DNA from: Hamiltosporidium magnivora
Taxonomy: Eukaryota > Microsporidia > Dubosqiidae
Reading direction: 5' to 3'
Assembly: GCA_004325065.1 (NCBI GenBank)
Contig: PITI01000027.1
Span: forward strand, 1 to 33,033
Length of the DNA stretch: 33,033 nt
In this document: in pieces, positions 18,676 through 29,076 of the stretch
How the letters are laid out: the number at the start of each line of letters is the position of its first letter
How positions within the stretch are numbered: position 1 is the stretch's first letter
Made by a program: the position numbers and the translations under genes
Notes under the pieces: generated by a model
What the model was told of the DNA's origin: nothing
The model's input: the letters and a program-made list of their open reading frames with translations, nothing else
Database searches by the model: none

Positions 18676-19212
18676 AATATAAGAAAATACTTTCTTTAAA
18701 AATATAAATAATTCCACTATTGCAAATATTTATAAGGCTCTAACAAGTGGAACTATATCTAGCAATTTTGAGATAAAAAAATGTTTTGACATGACTAAAC
18801 CATGGATCAGATGTGTTGTTTTTGTCTTTGCATATACTTCTTAAATTTAATACTAATTTAAGTTTCAAAATAACTTAAAAGTAACGTGTTCAAATAATTC
18901 TTAAAATATATATCTGTTACCAAGAGAAAATACCAAAATAAAAAATTATATCAAAATTAAAAGTTATTTTTTTAATATATTTATCTTAGATATAAAATTA
19001 AATGAGATACGCCATTTTAAATCAAACTTACTTCACGAATTCACTTCGAATTTTTGAAATGTAAAACCAAAAATTTAGACTGCTTGCTAACTGAATTAAG
19101 CCATATTTATCTTTAGCTTAGAAATAATTTCATGAGAATAATTTGAAATGATATCATTTCTAAATATTATCTGATGTAACTTAAGAAGTTAAAAACTAGT
19201 AAAAAAAGAGTC
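18676..19212. other. Gene-free stretch
   Basis: A+T-rich, nothing recognised. Confidence 0.35.
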
Positions 19213-19566
19213 ATGGATCTAGTGTATAGTGCTTTTAATAAGAATAAAAACTTTTTATTATATGATGAAAAATAGAATAAGACTCAAGGTAAACTGCTAA
19301 CTAGAGCGCAGAAAAGACATGCCAAATGCCATATAAAAAAATAATACACATACATTCACACCTAAATGCTGTATCCGTTATTAGGAAGTAGATACAGAAC
19401 TAGAAAACATAAATTAGTGAAATATTTTATCTTCGGATAAAATGGCCTAAAAAGAGGTATTGATTCAAAACCCATCAAGAAATCGAATATTATATCTGAC
19501 TGAATAAACAAGAAATTAGGTAATAAAACACGTGAAATAGGATTAATAAAAAATCAGTTTAATTGA
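19213..19566 (+). pseudogene. Decayed gene, one frame with five internal stops
   Basis: The ATG at 19213 opens MDLVYSAFNKNKNFLLYDEK. The same frame continues through isolated stops: NKTQGKLLTRAQKRHAKCHI, YTYIHT, MLYPLLGSRYRTRKHKLVKY, NGLKRGIDSKPIKKSNIISD, INKKLGNKTREIGLIKNQFN, ending with TGA at 19564-19566. The frame is never lost and the content is basic and protein-like. No family is recognised; a nucleic-acid-binding or mobile-element protein would fit the charge. Confidence 0.45.
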
Positions 19567-19844
19567 AAGTTAATTTTGAATCAATTAATTGATCTTTCTT
19601 ATGGTTTTAAGTAAAAATATACAATCTTAATTCAATATTAAAAATAGAAACTTAATTCAGCAATAAACCGTTAAATTGGCATCAATGAATTTAAAATTTA
19701 CAATTTATATAAAGGCGATTATCAAATTTAAAACCATTTGCTTAGTTACGATTATTTGAAATTAGTGTGGAAATCTTTGTTCGGAAGACAACCCCACTAT
19801 ATTTCTGGTTTTTCCACTGATATTTATATAAAGAAGATTTACAA

Positions 19845-20340
19845 AATACTAAAAAAATTTCAGAATTATGAGTACATAGTGTTCTATGTAAGTAGATTGT
19901 AACCATGTCTGAATTAAAAGTGAATGTAACTCGAAAAAATTGAAACTTTGCCTTACTCACTCTGGCCAGAATATTTGGCGCCTGGGAATTTAAAACAAAC
20001 ATATCCTTTATAAAGTCAGAAAGGCTAAGTAGGAAATTATATCTGTTGGTATGGCATTGTAACGTATGGCTTGGCACATTTTAAATCGGAGAGTGAAATA
20101 TAAGCTGGAGGTGAGTTTGCAGAAGAAAGAGTAGCGTAAGTGGAAATGCTTTAGGCTTACGGGAGTCTAGGGTTCGCTTTTAAATGCTACCATACTCTAG
20201 ACAACGAAATCCGACAAACTAACTAAATTAAATAGATTCTATACAACTCTTGCATGAAGGGCTTGGGAGTTTATGTATTTGAGACAAACCCAAGTGTGTT
20301 GGAAGAGCATTTATTTAGGCTAAACCTTGAAATGCGCTAA
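19845..20340 (+). mobile_element. Degenerate copy of mobile-element family 2
   Basis: About 230 bases up to 20080 align to the reverse complement of 27405-27560. Best is GAAAGGCTAAGTAGGAAATT and ATATCTGTTGGTATGGCATT versus GGAAAGCTAAGTAGCAGGTT and ATACCTGTTGGTATGACATT. In both copies this reads K...LS.(R/K)LYLLV.HC.V in one frame. Downstream (20090-20330) the sequence stays G+C-rich for this window (GCTTTAGGCTTACGGGAGTC) and protein-like pieces occur, but nothing is intact. The 111-codon minus-strand frame at 19742-20077 lies across this copy and is probably incidental. Confidence 0.5.
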
Positions 20341-20859
20341 TTTTTAAAAATAATGTTAATTAGCTATTTTTTAAAAAGATCTAATATCTATTGAGCAAAA
20401 AATATAATATAAAAATGCTTTAAAAATATTTTTATTTACAGAAAACAATATTCCTGTATAATTAAACTTAAAATCATAGAATTTATTTTATATATTTGAA
20501 ATATAAATAAATCTTGAAAACGAAATTTCTATATTGAAATATTACAGTATGAATATTTTATTTCTGAGATTATATATTTGCAGTTATTATCTTGATGAGA
20601 CGAGCATTACAAAAAATATAATCAAATATCTTGTTCATAATCAGATTAAATTTTCGAAAATTTATATCCAAGATAGATGTAATTGTAAAATATATTATCA
20701 CTAAACATGAAATCAAACTATAAAACCTATAGGAAATTAATTAATATTCGATCTTCCTAAAGTAGAATATGAGATACAGTAACATAAAATATAACGACTA
20801 TAGATCAAATACCATAAAATAGTATTGAAATCATATTTTTCGAGTCAAATCCAACCTTA
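20341..20859. other. Gene-free stretch, 3' flank of the LRR gene
   Basis: A+T-rich, nothing recognised. Confidence 0.4.
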
Positions 20860-23199
20860 CTAAGAATCTAAAATAGTGAATTCCTCATTTAACATTTTTT
20901 TAATATTTCTTGGAATATTTATACCAGAAAGATTAAGAACTTGTAGATTCTTTAAACCATTAAACTTCAATGTGCACAAAGTATTTTGATATAAAATACA
21001 GTCACTTAAATTTAAAAAGGTAAGATTTTTAAGTCTATTTATAGCAGTCGAATCTTCATATAAAAGAAAAAGATATTTTAAATTTAAATTTTTTACTTTG
21101 TAAGTATTTTCTTTCTTAAAAATATTACTAATAGAACAGCTTATGAATCTTGAAAAAGAAAAATCTAATGTTTCACAGTTAGTTAGATGTGACAAAGCGA
21201 ATGTATCTTGTATGGTTATGTCACAGCAAATAAATGAAAAATGAACTAATTTTTTAAAAAAAGCTTCATAATTAGGCATATCTATGAAATAATTTCTTTT
21301 GATTGGACAATTATATATATATAAATGAGTTAGATTTGAATTTAGTGATAAACATTGAAGTACAGAATTGTCTATAAGCAATTCCGAAATACGAAATAAA
21401 CTTAAATTACTCAATCTTAAACGATTCAAAAAATTCAATTCGGTTGTAAAAGACATATATGGAGCATTTAATACAAGCTTTTTAAGATTATATAAAGAAT
21501 AAACGAAATTAAAAAAAGACAAAAATTCATCACAATTAATTATTTCTAACGATTCCAAAACATTTTCAAATTTACAAATGGAAATTACGCAATTACCATC
21601 TTTGGGAAGATTATACGAACTATTGAAACTACATTTTTTAAATGACAGTTTCTTAAGATTTTTAAAACTATAAATCATAAATAAATCATCATTTCCAATA
21701 AAAAAATTTGTCAAGTATAAAGTTTTTAATTTTGTGACAAATTTCGGTTCAAAATCGTTGTTACGGTGTGCACAACCCGATCTTAAAACTGACTGAAAAC
21801 TTATACTTTGCAGATTTTCGTAAAAATAGATTCTTTCTATGGCTTGATTTAAATTAATATTATTGAAAGGAAGTCGCAAATTTGTCAGAAGCATACATGA
21901 TGTAAATGATCTTGAAAATACCGGAGCTAGATTGTCGAAATTAAGTTCTGAAATATATATTTTTAGATGTTTGAAACCAATAATATATTCTAAAAATTGT
22001 AAATCTGAAATTATTTGATGGGCATATATTTCTAGAACCATGAGGTTCTTTGATTTATAACTGAAATATTTTAAAGAATCCGAAAAATTAAAAATTTTTC
22101 CAATCATTTTAAATGATAAAATTTCCAAGTGTATAAAATATGATAATAAGCGTATTGAGGCATTGGTAATTGGTGATTCAGCAATAAAAATTTTTTTTGC
22201 GTTTCTCAATGTTTTTATTTTTAAAAGATTTGTTAAAAGATTCAACAGTGAACAGTCATAAATTCTTATAACAAAGATATCTTTCTGAAATATATCTTCC
22301 AAAAAAGAGATGTAATTTGATTTTATGAAACCAATGTTTCTAAAAGATACTTTTTTTACGTTGCAAAAATAAAATATAATCGTAAGAGGGTGGGATAAAC
22401 CAAATTTGTGAATTAATTTATGTATTTTTTCCAAAACATTTATGAATAAATTTATATTTAACGAAATATCAGCGTTTAGGTGATTTAAGCATTCACAGAA
22501 CGTGGTTACCTCCAAAAACTTTCTATATATCCCAAAAATATCAAAGAAGTTTCTTAGCGAATGAAGTAGAATCCAATTGAAAAATTTTCTGGGAAGCCGA
22601 TTTCTGTAAGTTTCAATTTCTTCAATTACAATATTAAGGTTTGAAATATGAAGACGTTGTAAACAACTTCTTATAAGACAATTAAATCTTTTATTTAATG
22701 GTACATCTATGATATAGGACCAATGAAGAATACATAGAAAATTCTTTATATCTAAACAATTCATTAATCCATCTTCATATTGTATGATTTTTATGAAATA
22801 CTTAAAACTCATTTCGTTATATTTCGTGATGAGAAAATAGTCACGCGGATGTTTGTGCTTACAAATTGTATCAAACTTTTTTGATCTCAAGAAAAAGGAT
22901 TCAGAATAAAGAATTTTCAGACGAGATAGTCTAATATGACAACAAGTTTTTTCGTGTAACGAACAGATGAAAATCTTTTTGATAAATTTATGTTTTCCAT
23001 AACATCTTCTAATTGTATTATCGGCCTCATTGAAAATTCCAAAAATTAATTTCGGAACTTTATTGTAATACAATTGCTTTTTTGCAAAGGTATTATCAAA
23101 ATCTGGAAAGAGCATTTTAATTTCGTATTGATCACCTATTTTCGAGGCCTTGATTTTTAAAATCGAAAATATTATGTAAAGTAAGGATTTATGTTTCAT
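20860..23199 (-). CDS. Large leucine-rich-repeat protein
   Basis: 779 residues. The first ~20 residues are hydrophobic with a basic start (MKHKSLLYIIFSILKIKASK) and may act as a signal peptide or signal anchor. Residues ~25-330 are not recognised (contain CSLHEKTCCHIRLSRL and HKHPRDYFLITKYNEMSF). From about 330 to the end there are irregular LRRs of 22-28 residues, for example LEILSFKMIGKIFNF, LKKLSFKKCSFNSSYNL, LESLEIINCDEFLSF, LKKLVLNAPYM, LTHLYIYNCPI, LTFLNLSDCILYQN and LQVLNLSGINIPRN. Many have the Cys or Asn of 'LxxLxLxxC/N'. There is no C-terminal TM. Expanded families of secreted or intracellular LRR proteins occur in several microsporidia, often with poor cross-species conservation; a role in host interaction is possible but inferred. 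The gene is intact, isolated and A+T-rich like its flanks. Confidence 0.85.
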   Translation of the reverse strand: MKHKSLLYIIFSILKIKASKIGDQYEIKMLFPDFDNTFAKKQLYYNKVPKLIFGIFNEADNTIRRCYGKHKFIKKIFICSLHEKTCCHIRLSRLKILYSESFFLRSKKFDTICKHKHPRDYFLITKYNEMSFKYFIKIIQYEDGLMNCLDIKNFLCILHWSYIIDVPLNKRFNCLIRSCLQRLHISNLNIVIEEIETYRNRLPRKFFNWILLHSLRNFFDIFGIYRKFLEVTTFCECLNHLNADISLNINLFINVLEKIHKLIHKFGLSHPLTIIFYFCNVKKVSFRNIGFIKSNYISFLEDIFQKDIFVIRIYDCSLLNLLTNLLKIKTLRNAKKIFIAESPITNASIRLLSYFIHLEILSFKMIGKIFNFSDSLKYFSYKSKNLMVLEIYAHQIISDLQFLEYIIGFKHLKIYISELNFDNLAPVFSRSFTSCMLLTNLRLPFNNINLNQAIERIYFYENLQSISFQSVLRSGCAHRNNDFEPKFVTKLKTLYLTNFFIGNDDLFMIYSFKNLKKLSFKKCSFNSSYNLPKDGNCVISICKFENVLESLEIINCDEFLSFFNFVYSLYNLKKLVLNAPYMSFTTELNFLNRLRLSNLSLFRISELLIDNSVLQCLSLNSNLTHLYIYNCPIKRNYFIDMPNYEAFFKKLVHFSFICCDITIQDTFALSHLTNCETLDFSFSRFISCSISNIFKKENTYKVKNLNLKYLFLLYEDSTAINRLKNLTFLNLSDCILYQNTLCTLKFNGLKNLQVLNLSGINIPRNIKKMLNEEFTILDS

Positions 23200-23806
23200 C
23201 TTACAATCTGGGTTCGAGCTAACAAATTGTTATAGGAATAAAAAATTTTATTTAATTCCGTTCTTTTTAAATCCAAAGTACAAATTGCTGATCTAAAATC
23301 ATTAATTAAATTAAAAATTTAATTTCCTAATAATTAAATTAATATATTTTTATGTAATTATGTGAAGTTTCATTTAAAAATGTGAGTAATATGGAAGAGT
23401 TTCGAGGCATATATCAAATCATATAGACACAATTTGAGATAATGAATTTGTATAGTATAATATATTTAATTTATTGACAGGCATATATTGTCTTGATAGA
23501 AATGAAATTTAAAATCAAATTAAGTTTTTTATTTAATCTAGATGTTATCACTATAGGTATAATGAAATCCGAGGTGACATCATAAAAAAATACTATCAAA
23601 ATTCAAAGATACAGTTCAATATATTTTTGTGAAATTATAAATTAACTATTGTGGTTATCGAATAAAAAATTACAGTATTTGCATGCCCAATCAGTAAAAT
23701 TTTTGAACTTAGAATATACAATTTTTTAACAGATTCACTGATTCTTTGTTATAAAATTTGTATTCAAACAACAAAAAATTCAATAAATTAAAACAAGATC
23801 GCAGCC
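23200..23806. other. Upstream flank of the LRR gene
   Basis: No coding frame or clear CCC/GGG motif seen. CTGGGTTCGAGCTAAC near 23208-23223 recalls a tRNA B-box, but no matching A-box or cloverleaf is present. Confidence 0.4.
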
Positions 23807-23908
23807 ATGTTATCCCGTTTGATTCCAAAAGCATCTAATACCAGTCAGAATAGAAGTATATATAATGATATACTTGATGGCATTTGTTATATTTTGTATA
23901 ATAATTAA
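23807..23908 (+). pseudogene. 33-codon fragment, coding-like
   Basis: ATG at 23807 opens MLSRLIPKASNTSQNRSIYN then DILDGICYILYNN and TAA. Composition is better than noise, but it is short and followed by stop-rich sequence. It is probably a gene fragment. The family is unknown. Confidence 0.25.
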
Positions 23909-24188
23909 AAATAAAATATAAAAACTATATTTAACATTTCTAAATACTACTAGAGAGAAACCATAATATTACTCAATAAATAACAAAAAATCAAAAAATT
24001 TATTTAAAATATATAGAAATAAGCCAAATTTGTGAAGTAGCTCAAAAATTATTTTTTATATAAGAATTGCGTATATAAATAAAGAATATTCTATGGTTAG
24101 ATACACACTGATAAAGCTAAATGCAAATTAAAAAATAATTGAAAAAAATAAGCTCGATATATCATTATCTGATTAACACAAATCTTTG

Positions 24189-25041
24189 TTAAAATCGAGT
24201 TATTTTTATACCTAAGGTTGCTTTTCTTTGGCTTACATTCTCTTTAATATATTGATTATGTCTTTTAAATTTGAATCTTTTTCTATTATTGAAATTATGC
24301 TTTGGTCTCGGCAATTTAACTACTTTTTGGACTTAATTGATTATTGTTTTTGCTTATATAGTATTTTTATTAATTCTGTATGATAAGATGAATGTATGTA
24401 TCGATCGTGCATGTGCTTACTATATTAATTTACATCCTGGATTTTCTTCCTGACACTTATCGAAATTGATTTTAACTCAAAACTGATTCGCAATCAGAAA
24501 ATTGGGTTTTATTGTTTTTTTAGTGCTATAACTTAAACATATAACTCAATTTATAATGGTATCTCGAGCTTTCTAAATTTATACTATGATATTTAAATAT
24601 TATTTAATCCCAAAAACCATATAATAAATTATATATGCATTGGATCCAGTGATAAGACACAAATAACTTGCCATCCTATCAACCTTTCTTTTGTTGTCGT
24701 TTAAATGATCCAGATCGAATCGGGAAGCCTTCTCGACCTCCGTAAATTTCTTCTTATTTACTTCTGATTCAAGTAAATATTTCTAGTAAATAATTTCAAT
24801 TTTCAAATCAGTTCTAATTAAGAGATTTTTTATTTTCGTGCATTCACTATTCGAAAATTTCTTATACAGTGTGACTTTTTGTAATTTTGAAGATCGTAAC
24901 TTATATATATTTAAGAAAAGTATATATAGACACTCTTTATTCTTTTAAAGACTTTAATTTAATTTATTTGTGAGCTGTAGATATCGAAACAGAAATAGAC
25001 TTTATACCATCAAGTATAATCATGTCTGTTTTCGAAATCAT
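24189..25041 (-). pseudogene. Decayed gene, family not recognised
   Basis: Reading minus from an ATG at 25039-25041: MISKTDMIILDGIKSISVSI then STAHK. After a frame change, a single frame persists for over 200 codons down to a TAA at 24189-24191, with about ten isolated stops of all three types. Protein-like pieces in order are KVTLYKKFSNSECTKIKNLL, EVNKKKFTEVEKASRFDLD, HLNDNKRKVDRMASYLCLIT, GSNAYIIYYMVFGIK, INFDKCQEENPGCKLI and KVVKLPRPKHNFNNRKRFKF. The central part (24600-24800) is the best, with about 65 open codons rich in D, E, V, R and A. It is dead through nonsense changes more than indels. Weaker protein-like sequence continues upstream to about 25190. Confidence 0.55.
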
Positions 25042-25598
25042 AAAATTATTATCCTAATATTTACTGATTAAAATGATACATATCATTTTGTAACCCAAAT
25101 ACAATTGGTTGAAAATTTAATGAGAAAACTTTTTATATCAATCAACAGATCTCGACTTTTTAAAATATACTATTCTTATAACTTATACCTTAAAAATTTA
25201 ATAACGCAAAAGAAAGTATATTTTTTTAATTAAATATATGAATAATCTATTCGAAAAGCTTATTTATTCATAAAACTTGGATTATTCCAATGCAAAAATA
25301 TTTTTAGAACAAAAATTTGTATCACCGAATAATTATAACATTTAATCATCAGAATTAACTATAACAATAGAAAATAACCTTTTTTTACAAATAACACCAA
25401 ATATATGCTGATATTCGCAATAATATAAATATTGCGAAATAAAAGATATTAAGTGACATTTAAATATTTGCAATAATCATCTATTACGCGACTGATAATA
25501 GACACCATCGATAATTATTTATTACACTAAAACAAAAGTAAACAGTTAGTAGGATCACAAATAATTATAAATATTTTGATCTCAATGATACATAAAAC
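25042..25598. other. Mostly featureless stretch
   Basis: The first ~150 bases may belong to the broken gene below 25041. A small stem (TTCGCAAT at 25414-25421 with ATTGCGAA at 25431-25438) is the only structure seen. Confidence 0.35.
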
Positions 25599-26063
25599 TT
25601 AAAGTATAAATTTAGAGATAAAACCATTTATCAAAACTAGATATGCACAGTAATCAAGTCATATGTATTTCTACTTCTGTATATTTCTTGATTTGTAGAT
25701 ACCTGTTTTTAAAAATCATCTATCCTCGGCTTTTAAAGATATTTTGTTTTCATTTAAAAATCCATTTCGAACATTTAATATTAAATATTTTTTCAATTAA
25801 AGTATAGTTTCCTTATTCAAAAAATTTTGTTTTAATTTAATTTTTTGAGGCAATTTCAGCTTTTTAATATTTTTTTTGGTCCTATCTACTAATATAAGCC
25901 TAAATAAACCATATAAGCTCATATATGTTTAGATTCTTTTTAAGTGTTTCTTATAATAAATTCTTTGTAAACCGAGTTATTAGCGTAACCCTTAGATTAA
26001 CAGGAAAACAATAAATTGTACCAATTTAAAATCAGAATCTAAAAGCAAATGAAATGCACACAT
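25599..26063 (-). pseudogene. Decayed gene, hydrophobic then basic
   Basis: One minus-strand frame from ATG 26061-26063 (MCAFHLLLDSDFKLVQFIVF) passes several stops and continues with an ATG at 25920-25922 (MSLYGLFRLILVDRTKKNIK, then KLKLPQKIKLKQNFLNKETI). After a TAA come VRNGFLNENKISLKAEDR, a TGA and LDYCAYLVLINGFISKFIL, ending at TAA 25599-25601. The frame never shifts. The longest clean run is 41 codons, a length that also occurs by chance here, so confidence is moderate. The family is unknown. Confidence 0.35.
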
Positions 26064-26334
26064 ACTAAACCCAAAAACTTGGATTTTCTCACTTTTGTTT
26101 TTTGTAAAATATTTTTTTGGTCAAATAGCTTATACGAATTCTAATTTTACCATTAGAAATATCTTTTTAATGAATTAATTTTCAGTCCCTTTCTTTAAAA
26201 GAATGCAAAAAATGCACAGAAAAAAACAGTTTTTTTTATTTCAAAACTAAAATTCAATAAGAAAAACTTAAAACATAATTTAAAATACAATATAATTTAT
26301 ACTTTCAAATAATGTCACCGTGAAACAATTTATC

Positions 26335-26415
26335 TTAGTTTAATTGATTCGGAATGTAAGGCACAAATGCAAGGGTTTCTATTGAGAATATGCCTCCTAT
26401 GATTAGTTCATACAT
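26335..26415 (-). pseudogene. Short remnant of a membrane-protein-like frame
   Basis: Minus-strand ATG (26413-26415) opens MYELIIGGIFSIETLAFVPY then IPNQLN and TAA. The G, A, P, V and E content is unusual for noise in this region. It lies upstream of two other decayed minus-strand frames and may be part of the same dead gene. Confidence 0.3.
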
Positions 26416-26692
26416 CCTACACAATCGATAAAAATGTTAAGAAGTAGGAGAAGGAACACTTTAAAACGTATAATTAGTTCAAAAAAATAATCGCTCTAAA
26501 TATCCTTAAAAAATTTTTAGATTGTTTCACATCATACGAATAACATTACAAATATTTTTGTTACATTTTTTGGTGCATTTTTGTGTTTAACTTTCAGTTC
26601 AAAGCTCATTGTAAAAGTGTGCGTTACAGGAATTTATACTTATACAAAAAAAATTGTAGAAGTGAGTTTATGATATAAACATCTTTTTATTT

Positions 26693-27142
26693 ATGGATTT
26701 GTATTTAGAATATAAAAACAGTTGCCCGAATAGTCTTATGGAATTTTATACTTTGTTTCGTATCCTTTCTCGAGGCAGTCACCAAAATGAAAAGTATCTT
26801 TGCTAGAGACTGGCTCTATCTTCTAAAATAAATGATTTGGTCACCGTAAAACTAAATAGTTGTTTTGATATAAAGGTTTATTTATAGAATTTGTTCAGCT
26901 ATTTTGCTTGTTTATTTCTTCCATAATTAAGAGTCGTATAAAATTATAGCCTTATATTTTTTAAGAAAATCTAATGACCCATTTTTATGCAGTATAATAC
27001 ACACTGATTAATTTAAAACTTTTGTAATATATCTAAAAAGAAAGTTATGTCAACTTTATTTAAAAATATCACATCTTTCTAAAATAGTGGCAAATGTTAT
27101 ACTTGCTTTAATGAGATTAGCACAGTTCTAGGTTTAACATAA
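26693..27142 (+). pseudogene. Decayed gene, 5' half, possibly cut by element insertion
   Basis: ATG at 26693 opens 37 clean codons (MDLYLEYKNSCPNSLMEFYT, LFRILSRGSHQNEKYLC), a TAG, then RLALSSKINDLVTVKLNSCF. The same frame continues through further stops to SGKCYTCFNEISTVLGLT and a TAA at 27140-27142. No frameshift in 150 codons. The G+C-rich element starts at about this point. The family is unknown. Confidence 0.45.
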
Positions 27143-27790
27143 ATGACTGCTACCCCAACGCTCCATCGGTAACCCCTGCGATACCTACGTCCCAAAGCCT
27201 TTCATCTACCAGGTGTGTAGAACCTTATTACTAGGCGAGGCAGTTGCCCGGAGTTCGTTAATGTCCGTTGCATGGAGTGTGATCGAAGGCCGAAGCCCCC
27301 CTTGGGCTCCCCCAAGACTATTAGCATTCTAACTTACTCGAAACTTTCTGAACTTAATAAACTTCTAGTTAAGATATATTTCAGAGATTTACATGGGGTC
27401 CACCTAAACAGTGCAATGTCATACCAACAGGTATAACCTGCTACTTAGCTTTCCGGTCTTTAAAGGGTTATATTTTTAAATCTCATAGGCACTAAGTCTT
27501 CAAACAAGAGTCTGCAAAGCTAGGTTTCCATGCTTTTATATGGCAATTACCTAAGTTCAGCCGTGGTCTCTAATCTAGTTTCGTAAAAAACTACAAATAA
27601 ATCGGTAGAAAAAGTTTCGCCATTTCTAGACCTCTATTCCTCATAACAACTCCCATGGAACAACCGAAGATGTAATGTTGTGGTTTTGTTTCTCCAACAA
27701 TCTAAACACTGATCTCACACCAGTTTCACACACTAATTGCCAAGCAGAAAGTTTTTTATGGGGTTATCCTTCCTCTAACAAGAAAGTTAT
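27110..27790 (-). mobile_element. Longest copy of mobile-element family 2 (G+C-rich block)
   Basis: Markedly higher G+C than the window, especially 27140-27320. In minus sense, 27790-27690 matches 11262-11150, and 27560-27405 matches 19850-20080, so three copies of one element are present. Minus-sense frames give HKKLSAWQLVCETGVRSVFR then LLEKQNHNITSSVVPWELL (27750-27640), KLSSRLYLLV near 27450, and GGFGLRSHSMQRTLTNSGQL then PRLVIRFYTPGR and RRYRRGYRWSVGVAVIYVKP (27300-27150). The last part resembles the G+C-rich leader-type sequence of non-LTR elements. No reverse transcriptase motif is visible, so the class is inferred. It is broken by several stops. Confidence 0.5.
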
Positions 27791-27989
27791 GAAATATTGA
27801 ATTTCTAATTATAATAAGCGCAGAAAACCCGATTTTACAGACAAAGAAAACACTGCACGTAAGTATCTAAATGAAAAAAATACAGAAGGGTATAAAATAT
27901 ATTTAACTTAAATGAGCAAAAAGAAAATAATGAGTCAAAGCCACCGGGAAAGTTACCGCAAACAAACAGAATGTAGAAAATTCACTTAA
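27789..27989 (+). pseudogene. Decayed coding frame, Lys/Arg/Glu-rich
   Basis: From ATG 27789 (MKY, a TGA) the frame reads KRRKPDFTDKENTARKYLNE then KNTEGYKIYLT, a TAA, and MSKKKIMSQSHRESYRKQTE then CRKFT, closing with TAA TGA. The composition is very unlike noise (K, R, E, T, D). It begins where the G+C-rich element ends, so it may be the 3' part of the gene whose 5' part is at 26693-27142, or unrelated. Confidence 0.4.
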
Positions 27990-28875
27990 TGAAATGTATT
28001 AAAGATTTTGATTTTTTATATTAATATCTCAGATTAGGCTTAAAATGCAAATATTAAAAACCAAATAATTTACGAGTAAACAAAATAGGTTAGGCTATAA
28101 AATTTTAATTGAAAAGAAAGAAAAATCATGGCTTCGGTAATTGAGCTTAATCGGATTATTCGATCTTACTTCTTTTCCGCCAACTTTAAAATTTAATTTT
28201 TCTACAGAGTTAACAGCTAGTTTTTATAAACGATTGTTATTTTATATTGGAATTTAACTTATAAAAGAGTCTTTTTAACAAATTACTGCTTTTATTATTC
28301 TGTACTTTTTATGACCAATATATAATTTGTCTTCATACAAATTAACTTTAAAATTTACACTAATTTTATAGTAAATGTGAACATAATTTAATACAAATTC
28401 TAATATAATTTATATTTTATTTACAAATTTAAAAGTATAATAAATTATTATAAATCCCGGTAATTTCACCATACATTCCGATTTACATTTTCTTTATAAC
28501 TTTAAAAATAAAATTTTTTATTTTATATAGATGGTGGGCTATTAAAACACTATATTCTACATTTAAATAAATGGATTGTAACTTACCAAATGCAACAAAA
28601 GATGTCCAATAAATTTATTGATTTTGAATAAATGTATTGCAAAATTTCAAGTAAAAATCCCCTTTTATTACTACAAATTCTATTATTACATTTCCTTGCT
28701 AGAAAATACAGAAATATTTCATAATTATTTAAAGATATAAAACAACTTTAACAAACGTAGGAATAAAGAAAAGAAATGTTTTACTTATTTAACGAAACAA
28801 GAAAATTTGAAGAACATAGAAATAAAACTATAAAAAAACAAAGAAGTATATTGTAATTATTTAATACCCCATATG
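27990..28875. other. Gene-free stretch, 3' flank of the mini-CtIP gene
   Basis: A+T-rich. A 22-codon plus frame from the ATG near 28129 (MASVIELNRIIRSYFFSANF) is the only protein-like run and is too short to call. Confidence 0.35.
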
Positions 28876-29076
28876 TTAGTCCATATATAAATCCCAATAC
28901 CCAGGTGGTGTAATAGACCTTCTTGATTTATTACGATGCCTAGAAGATTTGTTTACACTGTTGTAATTAGAATAATACTTATCACAACAAGGACATGTTG
29001 CTCCTTCTAACATTTGTCTTTCACTATTTTTTAGTGATTCTAAAAATTTATATTCATTATTGTCATCGTCTTTCAT
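28876..29076 (-). CDS. Minimal CtIP/Sae2/Ctp1 C-terminal-domain protein
   Basis: CtIP/Sae2/Ctp1 proteins activate the Mre11-Rad50 nuclease to start resection of DNA double-strand breaks. Starting at ATG 29074-29076 (MKDDDNNEYKFLESL) the product is only 66 residues and is nearly all the family's C-terminal domain. It has a Leu-containing helix (NSERQMLEG), a CxxC zinc-knuckle motif (TCPCCDKYY), then the RHR motif (SSRHRNKSRRS) and TPPGYWDLYMD, equivalent to the conserved TP..FW.. near the end of the domain. In other eukaryotes this domain follows hundreds of residues with an N-terminal tetramerisation coiled coil, absent here. An in-frame upstream ATG at 29137-29139 would add 21 residues (FIFCFVYFYKNKKKNKILY) that look like leader noise, so I prefer the internal start. 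It is intact, with no stops. Confidence 0.75.
   Translation of the reverse strand: MKDDDNNEYKFLESLKNSERQMLEGATCPCCDKYYSNYNSVNKSSRHRNKSRRSITPPGYWDLYMD

Noticed and set aside
19742..20077. 111-codon minus-strand ORF
   Set aside because: Lies across a degenerate copy of mobile-element family 2. The other copy does not keep the same frame open.
23204..23226. tRNA-like B-box (GGGTTCGAGCT)
   Set aside because: No A-box, acceptor stem or cloverleaf can be drawn around it. No tRNA was found anywhere in the window.
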